64,000 bases of DNA from JAMQPK01 sp963782595 (GTDB lineage Bacteria > Acidobacteriota > Vicinamibacteria > Vicinamibacterales > JAMQPK01). The position numbers and the translations under genes are program-made. Location: the NCBI GenBank assembly GCA_963782595.1, contig CAWAKJ010000001.1, forward strand, positions 558,001 through 622,000. The letters are read 5' to 3'. The notes under the pieces are model-generated. The model was given only the letters and a program-made list of their open reading frames with translations, was not told the DNA's origin and made no database searches. Shown piece by piece: positions 51,889 through 59,777 of the stretch; within the stretch, counting starts at the first letter, position 1, and every line of letters begins with the position of its first letter.

Positions 51889-52466
51889 TTCTGGCGATAG
51901 TCGATGGTGATGGTGGGTTTGCCCGATCCGGCCCGATCGAAGGAAACCGTGGCGAGAGCGCCCTCTGTGTAGGTCTCCCACTTGTCGACGCGTCCGTCGG
52001 CGTCTGTGTCTGCCTCGACCTGCGTCAGCTCTCCCTTTGAATAGAACTCTCTGCGGTCGACCTTGCCGTCGCGGCGGGTTGAGCGCTCAATCTTCGCGGG
52101 CGAGCCATCTGGCCCTTGGAAGAGCCAGGCGTCTTCTATTCCATCATTTGACCTAGAAATGCCGACTTTTTCGAGCCTTCGCCCTTCGCCGTAGTACTCC
52201 CATCGATCGATCGTGCCGTTTTCGTCCTGGTCGATGTCAATTCTCAAGAAAGTCTGGCCATTCATGTGGCTGGTAATATTAGGCTTACCGTCTTTTGCCG
52301 CACCAATGGTCAATTGACTTAATTCGCCGGTGGTCTTGTCGTACTGCACGGCAACTTCTTGGTGGGAATTGGGAGCGCGACTGCAGGCCGCGGAAGCAGT
52401 GAGGGGAATCACGGTAGCGATTGCCCAGGCGAGCGTCCTATTTCTGTTGTTTGCCCAATTTATCAC
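51885..52466 (-). CDS. repeat lipoprotein B with six DG-loop units
   Basis: 193 residues from GTG 52466, chosen because GTGA overlaps the dus stop and gives a signal peptide (TLAWAIATVIPLTASAAC; Cys 28). Six repeats with loop Gly at residues 60, 84, 109, 134, 158 and 182, the same 24-25-residue register as lipoprotein A. Loops include DQDENGTID, RRDGKVD and DTDADGRVD; W-E-x-Y occurs after units two and five. Clear paralogue of the gene at 50991. Function unknown; a calcium-binding or solenoid-like surface protein is plausible. Confidence 0.83.
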   Translation of the reverse strand: MINWANNRNRTLAWAIATVIPLTASAACSRAPNSHQEVAVQYDKTTGELSQLTIGAAKDGKPNITSHMNGQTFLRIDIDQDENGTIDRWEYYGEGRRLEKVGISRSNDGIEDAWLFQGPDGSPAKIERSTRRDGKVDRREFYSKGELTQVEADTDADGRVDKWETYTEGALATVSFDRAGSGKPTITIDYRQK

Positions 52467-53533
52467 TCTGGTGCCGTGACTCCGATTTCGAAAAATCTGC
52501 AGATGATGTCGCGCGCTTCTGCGATCGACGGGGCGCCGTTGATGGCAGTGCGAAGGTGGCCACCGTTGTGGAGGCCCTTGGAATACCACGACATCAATGC
52601 CCGCAGCTTGTTGACGACCCACCTTTCGTGTCGGATCTCAGCCTGCCCGGCCTTATGCCTGAACCCCTGGGCTTCGTTCTGACCTTCATGGAGCAGCAGT
52701 TCTATGTATTCGAGCAGGAACAGGCCGCGATCCTCGAGGGTCACCTGGCGGGCCGGCCGCCCAGACGCGAGATCGGCCGCCTGAGCAAGAATCCACGGGT
52801 TGCGCAAGACGCCGCGGCCGACCAGTACGCCGCTGACTCCGGCGTGCCCCGAGCCCAGTCGAGGGGCCTGCCCCGCGTGCAGCCGAGGAGCCATCCGCTC
52901 CAGAATCTGCTCTGGCTCGATGCAATCGCCGGAACCGAGCACGGGGATGCTGACGGATTCGGCGACGCGATCGATCAACGTCCAATCGGATTGTCCAGAA
53001 TAGGATTGCGCTGCCGTGCGGCCATGAACAGCCACGGCGGCCGCACCCGCGTCTTCGACCCGTCGCGCCAGCTCGGGGGCGTTGATCGAGTGTTCGTTCC
53101 AACCCGCCCTCATCTTCACCGTGACGGGAATCTTCACCCGTTTAGTCATGGCGGCAATAACGCTGGCCGCATGAGCAGGCTCTCGCATCAGGCTGCACCC
53201 GGCGTTGTGCTTGGCGATCTTCGGCACCGGGCAACCCATGTTCACGTCGACGATGTCGGCGCCCAGACCTTCGACGATGTGGGCGGCCTCGGCCATTGTG
53301 GCCGGATCTCCACCGAAAATCTGGATGGAGACCGGCCGCTCTTCTTCGGTGTACTCGGCGTACTCGAGCGTACGGTCGATCCCTCGGACCAGCCCCTCGG
53401 AGCTGACCATCTCGGTCACGACCAGTCCACAGCCCCCTTGCCGCTTGACCAGGCGGCGGAACGCCGTGTCGGTCATGCCCGCCATCGGGGCGACGACAAA
53501 CGGCGAGGCGAGCGTGACGGGCCCGATTTTCAT
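52463..53533 (-). CDS. dusB: tRNA-dihydrouridine synthase, with an in-frame insert
   Basis: 356 residues. FMN-binding TIM-barrel marks: VAPMAGMTDTAFRRLVKR, EMVSSEGLVRG, VDVNMGCPVPKIAKHNAGC (catalytic Cys), VTVKMRAGWNEHSIN, VAVHGRTAAQSYSG, SVSIPVLGSGDC and GVLVGRGVLRNPWI. It reduces uridine in the tRNA D-loop. Between ILERMAP and GVSGVLVGRG about 16 extra residues (RLHAGQAPRLGSGHA, about residues 214-230) appear that the family lacks, encoded by a repeat-like word (52843-52890). Confidence 0.92.
   Translation of the reverse strand: MKIGPVTLASPFVVAPMAGMTDTAFRRLVKRQGGCGLVVTEMVSSEGLVRGIDRTLEYAEYTEEERPVSIQIFGGDPATMAEAAHIVEGLGADIVDVNMGCPVPKIAKHNAGCSLMREPAHAASVIAAMTKRVKIPVTVKMRAGWNEHSINAPELARRVEDAGAAAVAVHGRTAAQSYSGQSDWTLIDRVAESVSIPVLGSGDCIEPEQILERMAPRLHAGQAPRLGSGHAGVSGVLVGRGVLRNPWILAQAADLASGRPARQVTLEDRGLFLLEYIELLLHEGQNEAQGFRHKAGQAEIRHERWVVNKLRALMSWYSKGLHNGGHLRTAINGAPSIAEARDIICRFFEIGVTAPE
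52843..52890. repeat. repeat-like word inserted in the dus gene
   Basis: cgtgccccgagcccagtcga followed by ggggcctgccccgcgtgcag: a GC-rich segment with internal gcgggg/cccc complementarity, in frame, coding an insert that the Dus family normally lacks. It has the look of the other intergenic words. Confidence 0.5.
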
Positions 53534-53593
53534 CGAAGCTCAAGTATACCCGTCCACCTTCGCGCTGACGCGCTACGGCGCGACAGGCCGGGG

Positions 53594-54088
53594 CTATGAC
53601 GCCGGTCTCGAATTCGCGCAATTGCCCTGCAACGGACGCATGCCCTCCACGTTGAACTTGTAGCTCGGTACGTCGGCGCCAAGGGTCATCGACCCCATAG
53701 AGCCGAACCACGCATCTTTGACTTTCACCGTGCGCCGTTCAGAGGTCACTTCCGTCGTCACGTTGCCATCGCGCGCTCTCGTGCGGATCCTTGCTCGGTC
53801 GACGTCGTCGAGGTCGGCCCTGCCCTTCACTTCGATGCGGCGGCCGATATAGCGCTCCAGCCCGTCAGTCGTATTGAACCGATAGAACGCCCGTACCGGC
53901 GCCAGGGTGGTGCCGTCGATTTCGACGTTCGACAGCAGGAAACTGCCGGGCTTTTCGCCCGCCACCACGCAGCCGGAGAGCAACAACGGCACGTCCTTCA
54001 CATCTGCCGGAGGCGCCGCCATTGCAGCTCCGCTGAAGCTGCTCAGGAACGCGGCGCATGTGACGATACCCAGCCAATGTTTTCGCAT
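53594..54088 (-). CDS. periplasmic protein with OB-fold-like pattern, hypothetical
   Basis: 164 residues. Signal peptide (GIVTCAAFLSSFSGAAMAAP), then LLLSGCVVAGEKPGSFLLSN, RFNTTDGLERYIGRRIEVKGRADL and a final strand pair. The G-R-x-I-E-V-K-G strand resembles OB-fold proteins such as the lipoprotein at 17213. No function can be named. It lies between dus and the antiterminator gene. Confidence 0.7.
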   Translation of the reverse strand: MRKHWLGIVTCAAFLSSFSGAAMAAPPADVKDVPLLLSGCVVAGEKPGSFLLSNVEIDGTTLAPVRAFYRFNTTDGLERYIGRRIEVKGRADLDDVDRARIRTRARDGNVTTEVTSERRTVKVKDAWFGSMGSMTLGADVPSYKFNVEGMRPLQGNCANSRPAS

Positions 54089-54154
54089 GGTGCGCCTCCT
54101 CCATGGACACCGAACCCAGAGGAAAAGAATGCAGGAGGTACGCCAGAACGGCGT

Positions 54155-54655
54155 TCAGAAGGGCTTGACGTCGGCAGCGTCGACTTCGACGCTCACGGCC
54201 TGTCCGATCAAGTCAACAGAGAGCACGAGGCGCGCATGCGTGCCTTTGCGGATGAGTCGCCCGACGACACCCTTGAGGATGCCGCTCTTCACCTCGACCA
54301 TCATGCCCTCGCGGATGAGCGGACACGGGTCGTATTGAAGCTCGCTTTCAACGAGGCGCCGGATGCCGTCGATCTCGTGCTCGGGAATGGCCGCGGGCCT
54401 CCCCTCGAAAGACACGATGTTCACGACACCGGTGCACTTCAGAATGGCCAGCGTGTCGTTTTCGGTAAAACGGGCAAAGCAGTAGCCGGGAAAGAGCGGC
54501 CAGTCGATCTTTTTCTTGCGGTCCTTCCAGCGGCTCCAGCGTGTGATCGTCGGCAGGAACGCGTCGAACTCTTTGCGCGCGATCTGATCGCGCACAACCT
54601 GCTCGTGCCGCGATCTGGTCCAGACCGCGTACCAACTGGAACCTGGCTGGTCCAT
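54155..54655 (-). CDS. UpxY/RfaH-type transcription antiterminator (NusG paralogue)
   Basis: 166 residues from ATG 54655 (MDQPGSSWYAVWTRSRHEQ). NGN domain: SSWYAVWTRSRHEQVVRDQI, AFLPTITRWSRWKDRKKKID, WPLFPGYCFARF; KOW domain: IREGMMVEVKSGILKGVVGRL. This is the layout of specialised NusG paralogues that ride RNA polymerase and suppress termination in long polysaccharide operons. Its position 5 kb upstream of the operon promoter, on the same strand, fits such a role. General NusG lies elsewhere (not in window). Confidence 0.9.
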   Translation of the reverse strand: MDQPGSSWYAVWTRSRHEQVVRDQIARKEFDAFLPTITRWSRWKDRKKKIDWPLFPGYCFARFTENDTLAILKCTGVVNIVSFEGRPAAIPEHEIDGIRRLVESELQYDPCPLIREGMMVEVKSGILKGVVGRLIRKGTHARLVLSVDLIGQAVSVEVDAADVKPF

Positions 54656-54660
54656 AGAGA

Positions 54661-55710
54661 CTAGAAGGTCGGCTCCGCTGCGACGCCAATCTCCCACGCT
54701 TTGCGGAGATCGTCATTTTTCCACTCGATAATGGCCTGCGCGCGAAGCTTCTGGAGGTACTTCTTCAGTTCGCCGCCGAGCTTTTCGCCACTCAGTCTGT
54801 CTGCAATCTGCGCACGCGCTGCTTCAAATGGCAGCGTCGTCGACTCGATGTTCGACTCGAGCTTGAAGAACTGCGCCCCGGTCGCCGTGTTCTGGACGGG
54901 TGTGAGGTCGCCGACCTTCATCTTCGAAATGAGCTTGAGCAGCTCTTCGTTCATCTCGTCGCGAGAGACCGGCCCGATGAGGCCGCCGTTGGCCTTCGAC
55001 GCCGATTCGGACACTTCTGCCGCCACCTTTTCGAACGACTCGCCCTTGGCGATGCGCGTCCTGATGGCGTCGGCTTTCTCACGGGCGTCGTCGAGTGCGC
55101 CCACGCTCGGGGCCTTCTTCACAGGATCGACTGCCGCCGTGATCACGATTTCGCGCAGCGTCACGCTGGGCGTCGTCGCAAAGTCGTTGGGATGCGCGTC
55201 GTAGTACGCGCGCTCCTCGGCCTCGGTCACGTCAACCCGGCCGCCAATCTCGCGCCGCTGAACCTGGCCAATCAGAATGCGCTTGGTGAGGATGGTCCGC
55301 AACTGCGCCAGCGACATTCCCTCGCTCTTGAGCGCCGCTTCGAACGCGGCGTCGCTCTCGATCTTGTTGTCCTTCTTGATCGAGGCGAGCACTTCGCCGA
55401 ACTGCGCGTCAGAAACCGACATGCCCAGTTCTTTCGCCCGCTGCATCAGAAGCATTTCGTCGATACTGGTGACGATCGCCTGGGGCGTGACCTGCGCAAA
55501 AATCTTGGCGAGCTCGGCGTCCGAGGTCCGCGCCGGGTCCGGAGGATTCGGGAGCTCGCGCAGCGCGCTCAGTTGAATCCGCTGAAACTCGGTTTGGGTG
55601 ATGATTTCGCCGTTCACCTTGACGAGAACCTGCTCCAGAATCTCGGCATTCAGGCCGACAGCCAGCAACCCGATGACCGACGCGATGGACAGCGCTTTCT
55701 TCATCATCAC
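54661..55710 (-). CDS. SurA-like periplasmic peptidyl-prolyl isomerase/chaperone
   Basis: 349 residues. Signal peptide (KALSIASVIGLLAVGLNA), SurA N-domain (VLVKVNGEIITQTEFQRIQL, SIDEMLLMQRAKELGM) and a parvulin domain (ATTPSVTLREIVI, ARTRIAKGESFEKVAAE-like DAIRTRIAKGESFEKVAAEV, SKANGGLIGPVSRDEM). It helps fold outer-membrane proteins such as the barrel at 48054. Ends 5 nt before the antiterminator start. Confidence 0.9.
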   Translation of the reverse strand: MMMKKALSIASVIGLLAVGLNAEILEQVLVKVNGEIITQTEFQRIQLSALRELPNPPDPARTSDAELAKIFAQVTPQAIVTSIDEMLLMQRAKELGMSVSDAQFGEVLASIKKDNKIESDAAFEAALKSEGMSLAQLRTILTKRILIGQVQRREIGGRVDVTEAEERAYYDAHPNDFATTPSVTLREIVITAAVDPVKKAPSVGALDDAREKADAIRTRIAKGESFEKVAAEVSESASKANGGLIGPVSRDEMNEELLKLISKMKVGDLTPVQNTATGAQFFKLESNIESTTLPFEAARAQIADRLSGEKLGGELKKYLQKLRAQAIIEWKNDDLRKAWEIGVAAEPTF

Positions 55711-55713
55711 TCC

Positions 55714-58700
55714 CTAGTTTAGCGTAAGCTCGGCCAACAGACCGCGGACCCGGGCAAAGACGCCTCCTGGGGCGTTGGGATCCTCCTTCGGCGGCTTCAG
55801 GATCTCTTCCTTCGAAAACCCCGCTGTGACCTCTCCGGCCGTCGCACGGGCCGTCCACCAGCTCTGGCCCGTGCTCTGACGGGCCTTTGCTTTCGTACCG
55901 ACAGCGCCGGTGCCGGATGTCGTGGTGCCGGGCCCTGCGGGACCCGGCTTGCGTGCCGTCACGCGGAGATCCAGCTTGACCGTCGCCGGCGGAACCAGTG
56001 TCATGTCTTCCCTGCCACCCACGATCTTGAGCAGGCGCTCCACATTCAGACGTCGGCCGTGGGCATCCGGCCTGAACTTGATTGCAACGGTCTGGGCCTC
56101 GCGATCGATCGATTCGATACCGAACCTGTCGGCCATGATGCGAATCCGTCCGTACTGTTCCAGATGCTCAACGGTCTCGGGTACCGGCCCGTAGCGGTCG
56201 CGAAGCTCGACGAGGATCTGATCGAGCTCGGCGTCGCTGCGCGCATCCGCAATCTTTCGGTAGATCATCAGCCGCTGGTTCATCTCCGGGACGTAGGACG
56301 CATCGATTTTCAAGTCGACGCGCAGGTTCACGACGGCGCGAACATCGTCCAGGAGTTCCTCGCCCTTCAGCTCGCGAACGGCTTGCTCCAGCAGTTTCAT
56401 GTACATCTCGAAACCGACCGTCTCGATGTGGCCGCTCTGCTCGCCGCCGAGCAGGTTGCCCGCACCGCGGATCTCGAGATCGAGTGCCGCGACACGGAAC
56501 CCGCTGCCCAGATCGCTGAATTCGCGTATGGCGGCGAGCCGCTTTTTCGCCACAACCGATAGCGTCGTCTCGGGCGGAATCAACAGGTACGCATAGGCTG
56601 GACGATCCGAGCGACCCACGCGTCCGCGCAATTGATACAACTGCGACAGACCGTACCGATCGGCGCGGTTGATGAGAATCGTGTTGACGTTGGGAATATC
56701 CAGGCCGTTCTCGATAATCGTAGTGGCAAGCAGGACGTCGAACTTCTTGCTGATGAAGTCGAGCATGGCCCGTTCAAGCTCTTCTTCTCCCATCTGCCCG
56801 TGCGCGACAACGACGCGCGCCTCTGGAACCAGCCGCTGCACCAGGTCGCCGATCGAGAAGATCGACTCCACGCGGTTGTGCACGAAGTACACCTGGCCGC
56901 TTCGCTCGAGCTCGTGCCTGATCGCGCGGCCAATCACGTGCGAGTCGAACTTGATGACGTTGGTCTGGATCGACAGACGATCTTTGGGCGGCGTCTCGAT
57001 AATCGACATGTCGCGGATGCCCACGAGCGACATGTTCAACGTGCGCGGAATCGGAGTGGCGCTCAGGGTGAGCACGTCGACCTTGCGCCGCATCTGTTTG
57101 ATACGCTCTTTGTGAGCAACGCCGAAACGCTGCTCTTCGTCGACGACCAGCAGGCCGAGATCCTTGAACTGAATGTCCTTCGACAGGAGGCGGTGTGTGC
57201 CCACGATGATGTCGATCTTGCCGGCACCGACATCCTTGATGATCTGATCCTGCTCGGCCTTGGTGCGAAACCGGCTGACCATGTCGATTGAGACAGGGAA
57301 TCCAGCGAAGCGTTCGGTCAGCGTCTTCTGATGCTGGAAGGCCAGCACGGTCGTCGGCGCGAGGAAAGCGGCCTGTTTGCCGTCCATCACCGCCTTGAAC
57401 GCCGCCCGCATGGCGACTTCGGTCTTCCCGTATCCGACGTCGCCGCAGAGAAGGCGATCCATGGGCGTGGGCGACTCCATGTCGCGCTTGATATCGGTGA
57501 TGGCATTGGCCTGATCGACGGTGAGCTCCCATTGGAACGCGTCCTCGAACTCGCGCTGCCAGTGCGAGTCGGGGCTGAACGGGTGGCCGGGCACGGTCTT
57601 GCGGGCCGCGTACAACTTGAGCAGCTCTTCCGCCATGTCGCGCATCGCCTTCTTGACGCGCGTCTTTGTCCGCTCCCACGACGTGCCGCCGAGCTTGTCG
57701 AGCGGAGGCTTCGCAGTGCCGCTGTATTTCTGCACCAGGTCGAGCCGCTCGACAGGCACGAACAACTTGTCTTCCGCGGCGTACCGCAGCTCCATGAACT
57801 CCTGCATGGAGTCGCCGACGCCGATCTGTTTGAGCCCGACGAAGCGTCCGATGCCGTGATCGACGTGAACGACGAGATCGTCCGCCTTCAGGTCGCGCAG
57901 ATCTGACAGGAACGTCTTGGCGACCGAACGATGGCGGTCGCCCTTGCGTTCGACCTTCGGGCGCTCTTCCTCGAAGACGTCGGCCTCGGCGATGATCTGC
58001 AGACCCGCGCCAGGCAGACGGAAGCCCTTCGACAGCAGGCCCACGGTGATGTGAACCGCAACGTTCAGCAGCTCATCAGTACGATCGATGAGGACGCCGC
58101 GCAGGCCGTACTCGGCGAGCATCTCGGCCGTCCGCTCCGCGCGGCCGTCGCTTCCGGCGACAAACAACACGGTGTCGTCGCGTTCGCGCATCCGCTTGAC
58201 CTCGGCGATCCAATCCTGAATGCGGCCGCGGAATTCGACGGCGGGCTGACAAGCGATGTCGAGAACACGGTTCGTCGGGTTCGTGAGGTTCGTCGGGTTC
58301 GTTAGGTTCGCGGGTTCGTCGATCGCCAATTGGTCTACGCGCGTCGCATTGGCCAAGCGCTCGGCAACCTGCTCCCACGGAATCACCAACGCCTCGGGTG
58401 CGGGAGCGTTGGGGTTCTCGTCTTTCGCCTCCTGGAAGCTCGTCTGCAGCTGCTCGGTCAGCGCCTGCACCTGCCTTTTCACTTCCTCTTCCTCGACCAC
58501 GACGAACGAGAGATCGCGATCGCCTGGCACATAGTCGAAAACCGTCGCAGTCCCCGCTTTCTCAGTCAACGGCACGACGGCGGCATAGTCGAGCGTCTCC
58601 ATCGACCGTTGGGTGGACGGATCGTACCGGCGGATGGATTCGACGGTGTCGCCCACAAATTCCACGCGCACGGGATTGTCCGCGCCGGCCGGGAAGTAAT

Positions 58701-59274
58701 CGACGATCCCGCCGCGGACGCAGAACTCGCCGTGGTCGTCGACCGGGTCCTCGCGCGTGAAGCCGGCATCGGCCAGGAGGTCACCCAGAACAACCGGATC
58801 GAGATCCAGGCCCGGCTTGAGCTCGATCGCCGCAGCCTCGAGCTGGCCCGGCGGGCTCAATCGGGGCAACAGCGCAGCCGCGGAGGCGACAACGATCCGC
58901 GCCGTACCGCTCGCGACGGCGTGCAGGGCCGCCGCGCGCGCCGATGACACGCCGAAGTGGGGCGCAATGTTCCGGTACGGATCGATCTGTAGTGAGGGGA
59001 ACGGCTTGATGGCTTCTGCCAGCGATGACGCCGACCCGCCCTCGAGCGCCGCCATGAAAAACCGCGTGTCTGCGCAGAAGCGATCGACGTCCTCATCACC
59101 GGGGACAACGACAATCGTGATGGCATGTGGTCGATTACTGGCCTGGGTGGTCACATAGAACGCCTGAGCCGGCGCCGACAGACCACGCACGTTCGAAGCG
59201 GACGAGTCCATGCCCGTCCGTGCGACGGCGGTCTTGAGAAGTGCCTGGAGATTGAGCGACGTGGTTGTGGGCAT
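55714..59274 (-). CDS. mfd: transcription-repair coupling factor
   Basis: 1186 residues from ATG 59274 (MPTTTSLNLQALLKTAVART), overlapping the rfaE2 stop (TAATG). UvrB-like N-part, CarD-like RNA-polymerase-interaction domain (LVVHVDHGIGRFVGLKQI), translocase with Walker A CGDVGYGKTEVAMRAA, DEEQ box VVDEEQRFGV, and RG motifs QLRGRVGRSDRPAYAYL. It removes stalled RNA polymerase and recruits UvrA. Residues about 318-336 contain an unusual NLTNPTNLTNPTNR run encoded by a 9-bp tandem repeat, and the C-terminal linker has KPGPAGPGTTTSGTGAVG, also low-complexity. Confidence 0.95.
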   Translation of the reverse strand: MPTTTSLNLQALLKTAVARTGMDSSASNVRGLSAPAQAFYVTTQASNRPHAITIVVVPGDEDVDRFCADTRFFMAALEGGSASSLAEAIKPFPSLQIDPYRNIAPHFGVSSARAAALHAVASGTARIVVASAAALLPRLSPPGQLEAAAIELKPGLDLDPVVLGDLLADAGFTREDPVDDHGEFCVRGGIVDYFPAGADNPVRVEFVGDTVESIRRYDPSTQRSMETLDYAAVVPLTEKAGTATVFDYVPGDRDLSFVVVEEEEVKRQVQALTEQLQTSFQEAKDENPNAPAPEALVIPWEQVAERLANATRVDQLAIDEPANLTNPTNLTNPTNRVLDIACQPAVEFRGRIQDWIAEVKRMRERDDTVLFVAGSDGRAERTAEMLAEYGLRGVLIDRTDELLNVAVHITVGLLSKGFRLPGAGLQIIAEADVFEEERPKVERKGDRHRSVAKTFLSDLRDLKADDLVVHVDHGIGRFVGLKQIGVGDSMQEFMELRYAAEDKLFVPVERLDLVQKYSGTAKPPLDKLGGTSWERTKTRVKKAMRDMAEELLKLYAARKTVPGHPFSPDSHWQREFEDAFQWELTVDQANAITDIKRDMESPTPMDRLLCGDVGYGKTEVAMRAAFKAVMDGKQAAFLAPTTVLAFQHQKTLTERFAGFPVSIDMVSRFRTKAEQDQIIKDVGAGKIDIIVGTHRLLSKDIQFKDLGLLVVDEEQRFGVAHKERIKQMRRKVDVLTLSATPIPRTLNMSLVGIRDMSIIETPPKDRLSIQTNVIKFDSHVIGRAIRHELERSGQVYFVHNRVESIFSIGDLVQRLVPEARVVVAHGQMGEEELERAMLDFISKKFDVLLATTIIENGLDIPNVNTILINRADRYGLSQLYQLRGRVGRSDRPAYAYLLIPPETTLSVVAKKRLAAIREFSDLGSGFRVAALDLEIRGAGNLLGGEQSGHIETVGFEMYMKLLEQAVRELKGEELLDDVRAVVNLRVDLKIDASYVPEMNQRLMIYRKIADARSDAELDQILVELRDRYGPVPETVEHLEQYGRIRIMADRFGIESIDREAQTVAIKFRPDAHGRRLNVERLLKIVGGREDMTLVPPATVKLDLRVTARKPGPAGPGTTTSGTGAVGTKAKARQSTGQSWWTARATAGEVTAGFSKEEILKPPKEDPNAPGGVFARVRGLLAELTLN
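58269..58321. repeat. 9-bp tandem repeat inside mfd
   Basis: Units ggttcgtcg, ggttcgtga, ggttcgtcg, ggttcgtta, ggttcgcg, ggttcgtcg run head to tail. On the minus strand they encode Asn-Thr/Leu-Pro runs in Mfd. The unit keeps frame except for one 8-nt copy, whose frame is repaired by neighbours. Confidence 0.85.
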
Positions 59275-59759
59275 TACCCTGACAGGACTCTCTGAATTAT
59301 CGCAGACGTCGAGTGCCCTTCGGCGAGCGCGATTCGCACGACGCGGCCGCCGCGCGACTCGACCACGTCGCGCCCGATGATGGCGTCCTCTGCCCAGTCC
59401 GCACCTTTGACGAGCACGTCCGGCTGCAGACGGCTGATGATGTGATGGGGATCGTCCTCGTCGAACACCACAACGGCATCCACACACGCAAGCGCGGCCA
59501 GCAACTCGGCGCGCTCGTGCTCGGGATTAATCGGACGCGCCGGCCCCTTGATGGCTCGAACCGAACGGTCTGAGTTGACACCGACAACGAGTGCATCGCC
59601 TTCGCGCCGCGCGTCCTGAAGATACCGGACATGCCCCGGGTGCAAGATGTCGAACACGCCGTTGGTGAAGACCGTCTCCTTGCCGTTGTGGCGCAGATGC
59701 TCGACGAACGCTACGGCCTCAGCAACCGATAACATCTTTCTTTGCTTCGGTTGGTCCAT
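59274..59759 (-). CDS. rfaE2: heptose-1-phosphate adenylyltransferase (HldE/RfaE C-domain)
   Basis: 161 residues from ATG 59759; a GTG at 59771 is possible. Nucleotidyltransferase marks: TVFTNGVFDILHPGHVRYLQ (HPGH at 40-43), ALVVGVNSDRSVRAIKGPARP, VDAVVVFDEDDPHHIISRLQPDVLVKGADWAE. It joins AMP to heptose-1-phosphate for LPS core assembly. The kinase half of HldE is absent here, so a separate kinase gene must exist elsewhere. Confidence 0.93.
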   Translation of the reverse strand: MDQPKQRKMLSVAEAVAFVEHLRHNGKETVFTNGVFDILHPGHVRYLQDARREGDALVVGVNSDRSVRAIKGPARPINPEHERAELLAALACVDAVVVFDEDDPHHIISRLQPDVLVKGADWAEDAIIGRDVVESRGGRVVRIALAEGHSTSAIIQRVLSG

Positions 59760-59777
59760 AGGCGATTCCACCTCATG

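Noticed and set aside
58269..58321. Tandem repeat as CRISPR or phage attachment site
   Set aside because: Units are nine bases without spacers and lie inside mfd coding sequence.
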